Shown here: positions 43,222-53,010 of the stretch, in pieces
Position numbering within the stretch: position 1 is the stretch's first letter
Layout: the number at the start of each line of letters is the position of its first letter
Assembly (NCBI GenBank): GCA_900450455.1
Contig: UGGN01000001.1
Coordinates: 434,001 to 498,000 of the forward strand
DNA length: 64,000 bases
Reading direction: 5' to 3'
Origin: [Eubacterium] infirmum
GTDB lineage: Bacteria; Bacillota; Clostridia; Peptostreptococcales; Anaerovoracaceae
Translations under genes and position numbers: made by a program
The notes under the pieces: model-generated
What the model was told of the DNA's origin: nothing
What the model saw: only the letters and a program-made list of their open reading frames with translations
Database searches by the model: none

Positions 43222-43577
43222 GGGGATGTAAAGGTTTCGACGGGGGTGTAGAAGCCCGATAAGCGAGCCGTGGTTCCGGATCCACGTAAAAAGTCGGACG
43301 TTAAATATAAACGCTAAAAATAACAACAAACTCGCATTTGCTGCGTAATTAGCAGCCCGCGTGCCAATTCAGATTCACCTATAGGTCTGATGTCGGCATC
43401 GACTATGTAGGAAAACTTTGCGGTGAGGCCCGTAGCCGTAAGGGAATAACGGGATAACTGCGGTAGTAGTCTGCTGATGAGCGGCTGCCGTGGCGAAAAT
43501 TTATTCATCAGATGCGCTCGGAGAAAATCGAGTGGAAATGCTTTCGGACGCGAGTTCGACTCTCGCCATCTCCACCA
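43222..43577 (+). ncRNA. ssrA: tmRNA (SsrA)
   Basis: 356 nt from GGGGATGTAAAGGTTTCGACGG to an encoded CCA; the 5' and 3' ends form the tRNA-Ala-like acceptor (GGGGATG with CATCTCC, one G-U pair) and the T-arm GAGTTCGACTCTC is present. The tag frame starts at GCT 43313 and reads AKNNNKLAFAA before TAA 43346. Rescues stalled ribosomes with SmpB. Confidence 0.97.
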
Positions 43578-43584
43578 AAACAAG

Positions 43585-43628
43585 TTGCCCCGCGACTGGA
43601 TTAACCAGAGCGGCGAGGCAGCTTTTTC
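43585..43628 (+). terminator. tmRNA terminator
   Basis: TTGCCCCGC with GGCGAGGCA and inner CTGG/CCAG, then TTTTT. Confidence 0.75.
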
Positions 43629-43971
43629 GCTAGGGATGCCTGCGATTGATGAAACTTGTTGAAATCAGAGCAGTTGCAGCCCGAACGTGAATTCAAGACC
43701 CAGGTAGTAATTCCTATGATTTAATTTTGGGTAAAGGTGTGTCAAATTTTATGTACACGATTTATATCTTAAATATGGGGTTATAGGTTAGAAGTTCTAA
43801 GGTCTAGCAATAGGAACGGATGCAAAGATTAAGGCTATAACATTATTTTTCGCTGAAATAACGTATGTTTATAAGATATAGGGCATATTAGCTGGCAAAA
43901 AATATGCTTAAAGTTGATTTAAAGAAATATATTTGATATTGCAATTTGCTTTTAGCAAAAGTTGAAATATA

Positions 43972-43993
43972 AATACCGTTGCGGAACAACGGC
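43972..43993 (-). terminator. Terminator-like hairpin after the YjzC-like gene
   Basis: On the minus strand CCGTTG-TTCCG-CAACGG followed by TATTTATATTT, 14 bp beyond the stop of the 44006-44167 gene. Confidence 0.6.
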
Positions 43994-44005
43994 ATTTACA
44001 TGAAC

Positions 44006-44167
44006 TTACTTTTTCCAACCACGACCAGGCTTTTGTGTTGGAGGCAATCTATCGCCCTGGTCAATGTGAACGGTTCTGCCTGTTTTAAGAATTTGACCGT
44101 TTACACCGGTTTCATGGTAAGTCCCAGCAGGTTTATTATCAGTACCTGGCTTAATAGGAGTACTCAT
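44006..44167 (-). CDS. YjzC-like small protein
   Basis: 53 residues, MSTPIKPGTDNKPAGTY ... ending PPTQKPGRGWKK. Pattern FKPG-x-xAPxxGxY ... LxKGDxxPP ... W-KK is that of the YjzC family of Bacillus and Clostridia (function unknown; in B. subtilis a small sporulation-era protein). RBS GAAAGGAG is 6 nt upstream of the start on the minus strand and a hairpin follows the stop, so this is a genuine gene although short. Confidence 0.7.
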   Translation of the reverse strand: MSTPIKPGTDNKPAGTYHETGVNGQILKTGRTVHIDQGDRLPPTQKPGRGWKK

Positions 44168-44526
44168 ATTATCATCTCCTTTCTATGATTATTTAGCGAA
44201 TAACTTTATGAACTAGTGTTCGCATATATAGTGTATATCAACTTTATAGAAAGGTCAATGATACAAAATGTAGATTAATAAAGGGTAGACGATGTGTAAA
44301 AATTGGCAAACAGATATGTTGTGCAGAACTGCAGATGAGTGAAGCATAATCATTGAGGATTTCCGTACGAAAGGAGCAGAAATAGATACAAAAAACATCT
44401 ACAGAGAAAACTCATTTGCTTAACGAAATTTTCACGTCGCTGAAGAAACAGAGTATTGATAGTAAATTAGGGATATTGTCAGTTTTTTGCAGACATTAAT
44501 ATTATAATAAAGATAACAACTAGAAA

Positions 44527-44643
44527 GAGATATACCTTTTGATGGCACAAGGAAATACACTTTACCTGATTGAAATTAAAATGCCTAAGAATCCTTCTGC
44601 ACCTGAAAAAACCATAACCAACTGCTCAGCTAGAGCCTTATAA
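44527..44643 (+). pseudogene. Remnant of an AAA/DUF4143-type ATPase gene, C-terminal part
   Basis: Frame from 44527 reads EIYLLMAQGNTLYLIEIK, then MPKNPSAPEKT, matching the nuclease-like PIEIK/VEVK segment of DUF4143 ATPases (E-I-D-L-L-x-x-x-G-x-x-x-P-I-E-I-K-x-T-x-N-P). It then stops at TAA 44641, and no upstream frame continues it. Only this fragment survives. Confidence 0.5.
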
Positions 44644-44854
44644 GGGGCTTTTGCTAGCAATGTCTCATGGTGTACTGAATGTTTCGCAATCGCACTTTTT
44701 CTAAAAGTCCAAAGGAGAATATATAGTATAAAATAAATCGAAAATAAGAAAAACGTTCAAAAGTTTTTAAAATATAAGAGAAAAATGTGCAATTATGCCA
44801 TTAAATTTAGTAGAAAAATGTGTTTTAAATATATAAAAGGAGAAAAATCATTCC

Positions 44855-45406
44855 ATGCCTGTAGAAATAATTGAAGATATCTTAGAAGAAATAAAAAGAG
44901 ATAATATAGAAACGGGACGTCGGATTATTTTAGATGAATATCCTTTTCAGCCAACGCTTATTCATACAAGACAATATAGCGAAAAACAGAAAATGGAACA
45001 GTTTAAGAGAGATGGTTTCATTGATAGATATACGGGTGAAAAGTTAGTAAATCCGGGCGTGTTGAAGGTGATATCTTTTATCTATCCTAAAGAGTTTCCT
45101 TATCATGCGCATTGGAAAATGACAGACACACATATGGCATATATGGAGCTTATACCAACAATTGATCATATTGTTCCTATTTCCAGAGGCGGAGAGGACA
45201 ATAAAGAAAATTGGGCGACTACATCAATGAAGAAAAATGCTATAAAAAGCAATTGGTCACTTGATGAGCTTGGATGGGAGCTATACCCAGCAGGGGATAT
45301 AGATGATTGGGATGGATTGACTAAATTATTTATTTCTCTAGTCAATAAACACCCACAGATTCTAAAGGATAACTATATTGCTAAATGGTATAGAGTTTCG
45401 TTATAA
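44855..45406 (+). CDS. HNH endonuclease-domain protein
   Basis: 183 residues, RBS AAAAGGAG 11 nt upstream. HNH motif: TIDHIVPISRGGEDNKENWATTSMKKNAIKSN (~104-135) with the DH, the GG-D-N and the final N-x-x-K. The cysteines usually binding structural zinc in McrA-like HNH proteins are absent. A stand-alone HNH nuclease of this size could be a restriction or homing-type enzyme. Located in an accessory patch. Confidence 0.8.
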   Translation: MPVEIIEDILEEIKRDNIETGRRIILDEYPFQPTLIHTRQYSEKQKMEQFKRDGFIDRYTGEKLVNPGVLKVISFIYPKEFPYHAHWKMTDTHMAYMELIPTIDHIVPISRGGEDNKENWATTSMKKNAIKSNWSLDELGWELYPAGDIDDWDGLTKLFISLVNKHPQILKDNYIAKWYRVSL

Positions 45407-45455
45407 GAAGGTATGTTCTAATATAGCACATATCTTCATTAAAAAGGAGATAACT

Positions 45456-45962
45456 ATGCACAACATTATAATCCGAGAAGCGACAGTATCTGATGCGGCA
45501 GCCTGCATGGAGTATTCGAGAAAGGTAGGATCTGAGACTGACAACCTATCATTTGGAGAGGGAGGCTTTCAAATTTCGCTTGAAGGTGAAAAAGAATTCT
45601 TAGAGATGATGCATGAGTCACCGCACTCGGTTTTTTATGTTGCCGTGAGAGATGATGAAGTCGTGGGTACGGTCAGCTTGAACGGGCTTCCGAGAAGGAT
45701 GAGCCACCGCGCTGAACTGGGGATTACCGTTTTGAAGTCTGAATGGGGTAAGGGTCTTGGCAATAGGCTCATGGAAACTGTGATTGATTATGCTAGGGGA
45801 AGTGGTATTGAGATTGTCGAACTTGCTGTTAGGAGTGACAATGAGAGAGCGATTAGGCTTTACGAGAAGCACGGCTTTAAAGAATTTGGAGTGTACAAAT
45901 CCTATTTCAAAATAGACAAAAAATACATTGATTTCAAGCTAATGAATCTATATTTAACTTAA
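45456..45962 (+). CDS. GNAT-family N-acetyltransferase
   Basis: 168 residues from ATG 45456 (AAGGAG upstream). IIIREATVSDAAACMEY at the start, VGTVSLNGLPRRMSHRAELGITVLKSEWGKGLGNRLMETVIDYARGSGI carrying the acetyl-CoA loop (Q/R-x-x-G-x-G/A: KGLGNRL), and ERAIRLYEKHGFKEFGV, the end motif of GNATs. Substrate unknown. Confidence 0.88.
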   Translation: MHNIIIREATVSDAAACMEYSRKVGSETDNLSFGEGGFQISLEGEKEFLEMMHESPHSVFYVAVRDDEVVGTVSLNGLPRRMSHRAELGITVLKSEWGKGLGNRLMETVIDYARGSGIEIVELAVRSDNERAIRLYEKHGFKEFGVYKSYFKIDKKYIDFKLMNLYLT

Positions 45963-45973
45963 GATAATTCATT

Positions 45974-46095
45974 TGACGGTGGGTAGAAAGCTATTATATA
46001 ATTTTTTATATAAGGGAAACAGGTGCAAGTCCTGTGCGGTCCCGCCACTGTGAGTCTAATTTTATTATGACAAGCCAGATACCTTTAACTCCATC
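45974..46095 (+). promoter_or_regulatory. Cobalamin (B12) riboswitch aptamer
   Basis: The B12-box core is clear: AAGGGAAACAGGTGCAAGTCC, then GCGGTCCCGCCACTGTGA (46037-46054) and the 3' conserved GACAAGCCAGATACC (46069-46083). Binds adenosyl- or other cobalamins in the nascent RNA. It lies in the leader of the 46200 surface-protein gene, not next to a cob/btu operon. Confidence 0.93.
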
Positions 46096-46138
46096 ATGCG
46101 ATGTACATGGGAGTTGTGATTTTTGGTGCGTAAATACG

Positions 46139-46160
46139 GTCGCATTTAAGCGACTTTTTT
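46139..46160 (+). terminator. Expression-platform terminator of the B12 riboswitch
   Basis: GTCGC-ATTTAA-GCGAC followed by six T, 40 bp before the start of the surface-protein gene. With the alternative ACTCC/GGAGT hairpin (46088-46114) it suggests control by premature termination: cobalamin bound, transcription stops. Confidence 0.8.
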
Positions 46161-46199
46161 ATTTTTAAAAACTAAATTATTTTATGAAAGGAACGACAA

Positions 46200-49100
46200 A
46201 TGAAACAGAAAAGCAAAACTAGAAAATTATTAGCATTTGTTCTACTTTTTGCAATGACACTGAGCAGTGTTCAGTTCGTGTTTGCGAATACAGGAGAGAA
46301 TGCGAATAACTCTGCTGCCGGTGAAAATCAGGTAAGCGAGAGAACGGCGCAGCCGCGCGCTGCATCCGGCAAACCTTCTACGGTGGATGAGACCAAGAAC
46401 TCTCTTGATGAGCCACATTTTGCTGTTGTTGCAATGAATAAAGAGGACGGACTCATATTTGAGCCACATAATGTCTGGGTGACGGATAATGAACCGATAT
46501 GGCTTGCACTTAAGAACAGTGGGCACAATTTTGAAAGCCTGGACACTGAAATTAAGAAGATTGACGGCAAGGTCGGAAACTATGTCAGATATTACAATGG
46601 CGACAAGTATGATTTGAGTGGACTTGGTAAGGATGCCGGTGCACTGGTTTTCACCGAGAGGCTCGATGAGGATGTAAAAACAAAGGAATATCAAGCACTT
46701 GTTGCGCTACTTGCTGATCATAAGAGTAAGCCTGAAGAGGAGAGGCAGTTTGACGATGTCAAGGCTGCTTATGATAAGGCTATACGAGAGCTGCCAAAGG
46801 CGGACAAAGAAAAGGCTGTAGCTCTGGCAAATGAACTTAAAAGCGCATATCAGAAATACAAGGAATGGACATCACAGGAAAAGGCAAAGGTAAGTTTTAA
46901 GGTAAGTAAGGATGGTAAGGCTGTTAACGATGCCAATATTTCTGCTGTAAACAAGTATGGCAAGGAATTCAAGGGCACGAGCGGAGCTCCGCTTGCTTTG
47001 AACAGCGGTGAATACAAGTTTGTCGTGAGCCACGGGCAGAACGAGGTGACCGGGACTTTTACGGTAAAATCCGCGGAGAACAAGACTATCGAGGCTCCTT
47101 TGATGCTTGATAACATGATCGATGACATGAAGTTCATGTCAGGAAATCCGGGGAGGACCGAACTAAATACTGTAAAGTCGGGATTTGATGTAAGTGTAAA
47201 GGCCTATGACGCTGATTCCGATCTCTATGCGAATATTACGCCGGGAACAGCAGTGCAGGGATATTCATGGAAGTACAAGCTTTATGCTGTTTACAAGGGC
47301 GTCTATGATGGCAGGGACTACGGTGACGAGAGTGAATCAAAAAATGTAATACCGTGGTCGAGCAACAACAGAAAGCTAAAGAATGTTATAAATTATGGAA
47401 TGTCGGCAGACAACTTTAAGATTAAGGTAGTTCATAAGCTGGATAGCGGTTACATGCAGAGGCAGTATTATCAGGTTAACACTCAGAGGATTCCAACGCT
47501 GAGTAAGCTGAATGTAACCGACAAAAATGGAAACACCATACCTATTAGCTTTGATCCTGAGACTTTAAGCTATACATTCGATACAACGGATGATAGGCTG
47601 ACATTTGACCTGGCTACGCAGAGAAAAAATGCTAACGCGAGCTACGGAAGTGCCGAAGAAGGATACGTAATCAAAATTAACGATAATTTCGTTGATGCGG
47701 GCAAGCACGAGGTAGATGCTACTCAAGGAAATGTAACTATTTCGGTAATGAACCTGAATACATATACCGAGAATACATATAGGATTGGCATCCAGAGGGT
47801 ACCTAGCTACAAAGTTACGGTAAATAAGGCAAAGGGTGTCGAAGTAAAGCTTTTAAACCGCATGGGCGGCTCAATCAAGGCTGATAAGGTCAATGATACA
47901 GAGGCGATCTTTCATGTCGGAGCCGGTGACTACGAGTGGATTTCAACCATAGATAAGGACTATCACGCAAAGGCGACAATCAAAGTTGAAGCCGGTAAAA
48001 CCAACACCTTTGAGGCAAAGACTCCGGTAAAGGAAGCTTTGATAAAGTCGCTTGCAACAGCGAGAAACTATAATGCAAGCAAACCTAACCCATACAAGGA
48101 AGCTAACGGAAAGAACTTTGACTGGAAGGAACACAGCTATAAGTATGTGGTTCCGGACTACTCGAGCATCTTTGATGTAAAGATTGAAAAAGCTGATAGC
48201 GATGTCACAATTTTCAGAGGCGAATACACTACCTACGATGGAACAAAGATAAAGGCTGAGAAATGGCTAAGTGGCGTTAATACGCAGAAAATCAGCAAGT
48301 TTATCAATGTCGGCGGACTCAATAATTCTGTGAATATGACAGCATCAAAGACCTCCGGCAATGTAACATACTATCAGGAATACAAGATTAGCACAGCGAG
48401 AAGTACATCGCTTCATTCACTAGATATCACAGATAACTTCGGAAAGGCTGTAGAGCTTTATGCGAATGGAAAGACAGGCTATAGCGATACCGTAAACAAG
48501 TATCAGACCGAGGTTTCTAGTGATGTAAGCTCAATTGATCTAAGCTTTACCTTCCCGGGAGAAGACGAAAGTGAAGAACTTGTCGGCAAGTATGTTGCGA
48601 AGATTCGCGGCAAGGAATATGTCCGCACGCAAGACGGTAAGACCATCAAAGTGAAACTCGATCTTGACAAAAACAAATCCGAGGAAGATGTTGAAATCGA
48701 GGTTGTAAACACGGAGACAGGAAATGTTAGCAATAAGTACACTGTAAAGGTTACGAAGAGACAGCCTGTAGCTGTGAGATTTAATACCAATCCTAAGGAT
48801 TCACGAATAAGCCTAAAGAACGAGAAGAGCGGTAAGGCCGTAAGTCCCGAGGCTGATGGAAGTTTCCTGCTCGTAAAGGGTACGTCCTATACATATACCA
48901 TTACACATGCTGATTACCTCTCTCAGTCAAAGAGATTTAAGCAGGAAGATCAGACTGAGATAAATGTTACCTTGATTAAGGCTCCCGTAAATACAAAGCT
49001 AAACAAGAATCTCAAGGCGGAGTGGCCAAATTTCAGATACGATACAAACAACAACGGCGTGCTGAACTATCCGCTTCCAAGAAATTCTTCAGAAACAGCT

Positions 49101-51575
49101 TTGTACTGGGCAACAAAATTCGGAACAGCTGACATGTACGGCTCGCTCGGATGCCCAATCATGGTAGATGGATACATTTATAACTATTCGGGAACAACAC
49201 TCCTGAAATTCGATTCTTTTACAGGAGAAATCGTAAAAACTGCACCTATGAAGAAGAAGTCTTCATTTGCTATAAACTCGCCTACTTATGCAGAGGGTAT
49301 GATTTTCGTAGGATTGGAGGATGGAACGATTCAGGCCTTTGATGCAGAGACTCTGGAGTCTCTGTGGATCTATGAAGCGCCTCACGGCGGACAGCCAAAC
49401 TGCCCGATTACATACAAGGACGGCTACATATATACAGGCTTCTGGGTTGGTGAGGAAAGCAGAGCGGATTTTGTTTGCCTATCTGTTACGGACGAGGATC
49501 CGACAAGAAAGGACGAAGTCAAGTCGGCTTCATGGGTTCACGAGGGAACCGGCTACTACTGGGCAGGTGCCTATGTAGGAAACGGTAATTCCGGCGAAAT
49601 AGAGATTGCATCAAAGCAGGCCAGAACCTATGTAGTTGTCGGTTCAGATGATGGCAAGAGTACGGGAAAAGCTTACGGAGAGCTTCTTTCACTTGATCCG
49701 ATAAACGGAAGAGTAATCGATTCAATCAAGGATACCTTTATTGGTGATATCAGAAGCACAATAATGTTCGATAAGGATACTGCCAGGTACTACTTTGTTA
49801 CAAAGGGCGGATATTTCTGCTCAGTTAAACTAAACGAGGACGGAAGCTTTGATAGAAGTTCAATCAAAACGCTCTCTCTCCTGCCAAAGAACTACCAAAA
49901 GTACCTATCGGGCAGCTCAAAATCATACATACCTATGAGCTCATCTACACCTGTAATACATAATGGAAGAGCATATATTGGAGTCGCCGGAAGCGGCAAT
50001 TTCTCAGCATATAGCGGACATAATATCTCAGTAATCGATCTGAAGAGCAACACCATTGCCTACTCGATTGAGACTAGAGGATATCCACAGGCTAGCAGCT
50101 TGCTGACTACAGCCTACGAGAAGGATGATCAGAGTGTATATGTATACTTCTTTGAGAACCTGACACCGGGAAAGATGAGAGTTATTAAAGATAAGCCGGG
50201 TCAGACTGAGCCTTCTGAGGTTGAAATCGAGAAAACTAATGACCAAAAAGAACATACGGTTGCGCCAACGCTTTTCACACCGTCAGGTGCTCATGCGCAG
50301 TATGTAATTTGTAGCCCTATAGCTGATGAGTACGGAAATATTTATTTCAAGAATGATTCATCACATATGTTCATGATAGGACCTACAATCAAGGAGATTA
50401 GGATTACAAGCAAGCCAAAGAAGACTGAGTACACTGTGGGAGATACCTTTGATCCTACCGGACTTAAGGTAGAAGCTGTATATAGCACCGGTAAGACCAG
50501 AGATATAACAAAGTATCTGGATTACAACAAGAGTCCGCTTACATTGGATGATGAGGACTTCGAAATTAGATTAAAAACAGGCTCTAGAATGTATCAGGAT
50601 AAAGATGGAAAGACTGATGTCACATATACTCCACCAACTGCATTCCTAGACCTGACAATAAAGCTTAAGAATAAAGATGACCCATCAAAGGAGCCAGTAA
50701 GACTAGCAGGCTCTGACAGATACGAAACATCAATCAAGGTAGCCCAAGAGCTTAAGAAAACGATGAATGTCGATAAGTTTGATGCAGCTGTCGTGGCATA
50801 TGGTGATAACTACGCAGATGCACTGTCAGGTTCATATTTAGCAAAAGTTAACAATGCACCGCTTCTTCTAATCAACGAGCATAATATGCAAGGTGCTCTA
50901 GATTTTATTAGAAACAATGTCAAAGCAGGAAAATCGAGCAAGGTTTACCTCCTGGGAGGCAGAGCTGTAATGCCTGAACTTATGAGAACAAAGCTGGAGG
51001 ATAGCTATACTGTGAAGAGACTTTCCGGCGACGATAGGTTTGCAACTAATATAGCCATCTTAAAGGAGGCAGGTGTAACCAATGAGGAGATAATTATTTC
51101 CTCCGGATACGGATTTGCAGATAGCCTTGCCGCATCGGCAACTGGAAGACCTATACTTCTTGTAGGTGATGAAATGACAAGTGGTCAAATGGCATACTTG
51201 AAGAGCCTAAAAACCAGAAAGTATACAATAACGGGTGGCTTTAAATCTGTAAATAGAGCAATTGAAGGATGGTTAAGCAGTTTAGGCTCGGTGAGCAGAG
51301 TATACGGAGAAGATCGATATATGACATCCCTTGAAATAGCAAAGCACTTCTTCAAGAATCCTAAGAGTGTGGTTATAGGATATGGAGATAACTTCCCTGA
51401 TGGACTTTGTGGAGGGGTACTTGCTGAGAAACGTGGGGCAGCAATGCTTTTGATTAATGAGTACAACTTTGATTTTGCCAAGCAGTATGTAAAGGATAAT
51501 GCAATAAAGGATCAAGTAGTGCTTGGAGGAAAAAGATTAATATCGGACGATTTACTAAATTATATAGTTCGATAG
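46200..51575 (+). CDS. Giant cell-wall protein: cadherin-like and PEGA-like domains, PQQ-like beta-propeller, Ig-like domain, CWB2 repeats
   Basis: 1,791 residues; RBS AAAGGA. Signal peptide (KTRKLLAFVLLFAMTLSSVQFVFA). Region ~75-150 (FAVVAMNKEDGLIFEPHNVWVTDNEPIWLALKNSG) looks like a ligand domain. Cadherin-like sandwich domains (~430, ~736), PEGA-like segments (~545, ~857), a PQQ-like propeller (~937-1390; e.g. FVGLEDGTIQAFDAETLESLWIY), a bacterial Ig-like domain (~1396) and three CWB2 modules (~1498-1791; VRLAGSDRYETS) that bind wall polymers. Under B12 riboswitch control, so a role in corrinoid capture at the surface is inferred. The PQQ fold may bind a non-PQQ ligand. Confidence 0.9.
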   Translation: MKQKSKTRKLLAFVLLFAMTLSSVQFVFANTGENANNSAAGENQVSERTAQPRAASGKPSTVDETKNSLDEPHFAVVAMNKEDGLIFEPHNVWVTDNEPIWLALKNSGHNFESLDTEIKKIDGKVGNYVRYYNGDKYDLSGLGKDAGALVFTERLDEDVKTKEYQALVALLADHKSKPEEERQFDDVKAAYDKAIRELPKADKEKAVALANELKSAYQKYKEWTSQEKAKVSFKVSKDGKAVNDANISAVNKYGKEFKGTSGAPLALNSGEYKFVVSHGQNEVTGTFTVKSAENKTIEAPLMLDNMIDDMKFMSGNPGRTELNTVKSGFDVSVKAYDADSDLYANITPGTAVQGYSWKYKLYAVYKGVYDGRDYGDESESKNVIPWSSNNRKLKNVINYGMSADNFKIKVVHKLDSGYMQRQYYQVNTQRIPTLSKLNVTDKNGNTIPISFDPETLSYTFDTTDDRLTFDLATQRKNANASYGSAEEGYVIKINDNFVDAGKHEVDATQGNVTISVMNLNTYTENTYRIGIQRVPSYKVTVNKAKGVEVKLLNRMGGSIKADKVNDTEAIFHVGAGDYEWISTIDKDYHAKATIKVEAGKTNTFEAKTPVKEALIKSLATARNYNASKPNPYKEANGKNFDWKEHSYKYVVPDYSSIFDVKIEKADSDVTIFRGEYTTYDGTKIKAEKWLSGVNTQKISKFINVGGLNNSVNMTASKTSGNVTYYQEYKISTARSTSLHSLDITDNFGKAVELYANGKTGYSDTVNKYQTEVSSDVSSIDLSFTFPGEDESEELVGKYVAKIRGKEYVRTQDGKTIKVKLDLDKNKSEEDVEIEVVNTETGNVSNKYTVKVTKRQPVAVRFNTNPKDSRISLKNEKSGKAVSPEADGSFLLVKGTSYTYTITHADYLSQSKRFKQEDQTEINVTLIKAPVNTKLNKNLKAEWPNFRYDTNNNGVLNYPLPRNSSETALYWATKFGTADMYGSLGCPIMVDGYIYNYSGTTLLKFDSFTGEIVKTAPMKKKSSFAINSPTYAEGMIFVGLEDGTIQAFDAETLESLWIYEAPHGGQPNCPITYKDGYIYTGFWVGEESRADFVCLSVTDEDPTRKDEVKSASWVHEGTGYYWAGAYVGNGNSGEIEIASKQARTYVVVGSDDGKSTGKAYGELLSLDPINGRVIDSIKDTFIGDIRSTIMFDKDTARYYFVTKGGYFCSVKLNEDGSFDRSSIKTLSLLPKNYQKYLSGSSKSYIPMSSSTPVIHNGRAYIGVAGSGNFSAYSGHNISVIDLKSNTIAYSIETRGYPQASSLLTTAYEKDDQSVYVYFFENLTPGKMRVIKDKPGQTEPSEVEIEKTNDQKEHTVAPTLFTPSGAHAQYVICSPIADEYGNIYFKNDSSHMFMIGPTIKEIRITSKPKKTEYTVGDTFDPTGLKVEAVYSTGKTRDITKYLDYNKSPLTLDDEDFEIRLKTGSRMYQDKDGKTDVTYTPPTAFLDLTIKLKNKDDPSKEPVRLAGSDRYETSIKVAQELKKTMNVDKFDAAVVAYGDNYADALSGSYLAKVNNAPLLLINEHNMQGALDFIRNNVKAGKSSKVYLLGGRAVMPELMRTKLEDSYTVKRLSGDDRFATNIAILKEAGVTNEEIIISSGYGFADSLAASATGRPILLVGDEMTSGQMAYLKSLKTRKYTITGGFKSVNRAIEGWLSSLGSVSRVYGEDRYMTSLEIAKHFFKNPKSVVIGYGDNFPDGLCGGVLAEKRGAAMLLINEYNFDFAKQYVKDNAIKDQVVLGGKRLISDDLLNYIVR

Positions 51576-51666
51576 CAAATGACAAAAACAGGAGCATTTA
51601 ATTGATATTAAACGAAGGGTGATGTTGCAGAATAGGTGATTCTATTCTGCGTATCAAAAAAGACGA

Positions 51667-53010
51667 GGGCTATAGGACAAAAAGTGTGTGTAAAAACCGA
51701 CATAACAGTTGATATTTCAATAGTTATGTCGGTTTAATCTTTTTTGAAAGAAGATTGAGGGTGGACAAAAAGTGTGTGTGAAAACTCTTTAAAATATTGG
51801 AATTTCAATGATAAAACGTGGTATATCTTCCTTAGAATTAGTGTTCTTGGAGGAATATATTATGAAGCAGGTAAATTGTCCAATTTGTAATTGCAAATGT
51901 ATAAAACACGGTAAGATAAAATCTGGCTCTCAAAGGTGGTTTTGTAAGTCTTGTAAGTTAGCGTTTACGCCAAAGATAGATAATGATACTAAACAGCTTC
52001 AGCATTTCTTGGCTTGGTTATTCAGTAAAGAAGTACAAAGTAATATGTCAGGTGGTGGAAGAACTTTTAGAAGAAAAACCTCCAAGTTTTGGGATATATG
52101 GGTTATGGCACCAAAGATTGAAAAATCAAAAGATGTACTGTATTTTGATGGTATATATCTATCGCGTAAATCGTGTATTTTGATATGTTGTGACAAAGAA
52201 CATGTATTAGGTTGGTACGTATGCAGATATGAGCATTCAGGAGCTTGGGAGGCTCTAATGAGTCGTATAGCAGAACCTAAGGTGGTTGTATCCGATGGTG
52301 GTAAAGGATTTAGAAAAGCACTTAAGAGAAAGTGGCCAAAGGCAAAGCATCAAAGATGCGTATTTCACGTGTTTTCACAGGTTAAAAGATATACAACAAG
52401 TAGACCAAATACTTTAGCCGGGCTAGAGCTTTATGCACTGGCAAGGGATTTGTTTGATGTTAAAAGTATTGAAGACTCAAAGATATGGGTTGATCGTTTT
52501 ACAGGTTGGATTGTCAAGCATAAACGTTTTTTAAGCGAAGTAACATATGATGAAAATGGAAAGATAAGACCTAAGCATGAAAGACTGATAAAGGCTGAAA
52601 AATCAATGCTAAGACTACTTAATGATAATACTCTATTCACGTATCTTAATGAAGAATTAAGGGCTGAGTTTAAAATTCCATCGACAAACAATCGAATTGA
52701 AGGTGGTGTAAATGCTTGTCTTAGGGAGATGCTGCATAACCATAGGGGGTTATCTGTTGAGAGAAGAATTAAAGCGGTTTTTTGGTGGTGCTATATGCAC
52801 TCACCAAAACCGCTTTCTGCTTCTGAGATATTAAAAACAATGCCTACAAACAAGAGCATAGATGATATTTACAAGAAGATGACTGCCAAGAAACAACTAG
52901 AAGATACTATTCCTATGTGGGGTGATGCAGTTGTATGGAGCGAGCTACATCATTCGAGCAATTATCCGGTGTACTGGGATTAGTCACACACACTTTTTGT
53001 CCTATAGCCC
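51667..53010 (+). mobile_element. IS1249-family insertion sequence, copy 2
   Basis: 1,344 bp, apparently identical to copy 1 and in the same orientation. Target duplication AAAGACGA (51659-51666 and 53011-53018), which is also the left arm of the terminator that follows, so the terminator was regenerated on the right side. Confidence 0.95.
51862..52983 (+). CDS. IS1249-family transposase (IS256-like), copy 2
   Basis: 373 residues, same translation as the copy at 37569-38690, with intact zinc-ribbon and DDE residues. Two identical copies mean recent transposition and make recombination between them possible, which would delete about 14.3 kb (fba to the surface protein). Confidence 0.9.
   Translation: MKQVNCPICNCKCIKHGKIKSGSQRWFCKSCKLAFTPKIDNDTKQLQHFLAWLFSKEVQSNMSGGGRTFRRKTSKFWDIWVMAPKIEKSKDVLYFDGIYLSRKSCILICCDKEHVLGWYVCRYEHSGAWEALMSRIAEPKVVVSDGGKGFRKALKRKWPKAKHQRCVFHVFSQVKRYTTSRPNTLAGLELYALARDLFDVKSIEDSKIWVDRFTGWIVKHKRFLSEVTYDENGKIRPKHERLIKAEKSMLRLLNDNTLFTYLNEELRAEFKIPSTNNRIEGGVNACLREMLHNHRGLSVERRIKAVFWWCYMHSPKPLSASEILKTMPTNKSIDDIYKKMTAKKQLEDTIPMWGDAVVWSELHHSSNYPVYWD

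Larger units (their letters stand above)
43629..44854. other. Decayed accessory region downstream of ssrA
   Basis: About 1.2 kb with one intact small gene (YjzC-like, minus strand) and one visible gene remnant. The rest is AT-rich with short broken frames, e.g. HLLNEIFTSLKKQSIDSKLGILS around 44410-44480, which I cannot assign. The position next to a tmRNA 3' end suggests a former integration hotspot. Confidence 0.5.

Noticed and set aside
43314-43583. Minus-strand 89-residue frame
   Set aside because: It lies over the tmRNA gene, so it is a chance frame.
43979-44188. Plus-strand 69-residue frame
   Set aside because: It is the shadow of the minus-strand YjzC-like gene, which has a good RBS, family pattern and terminator.
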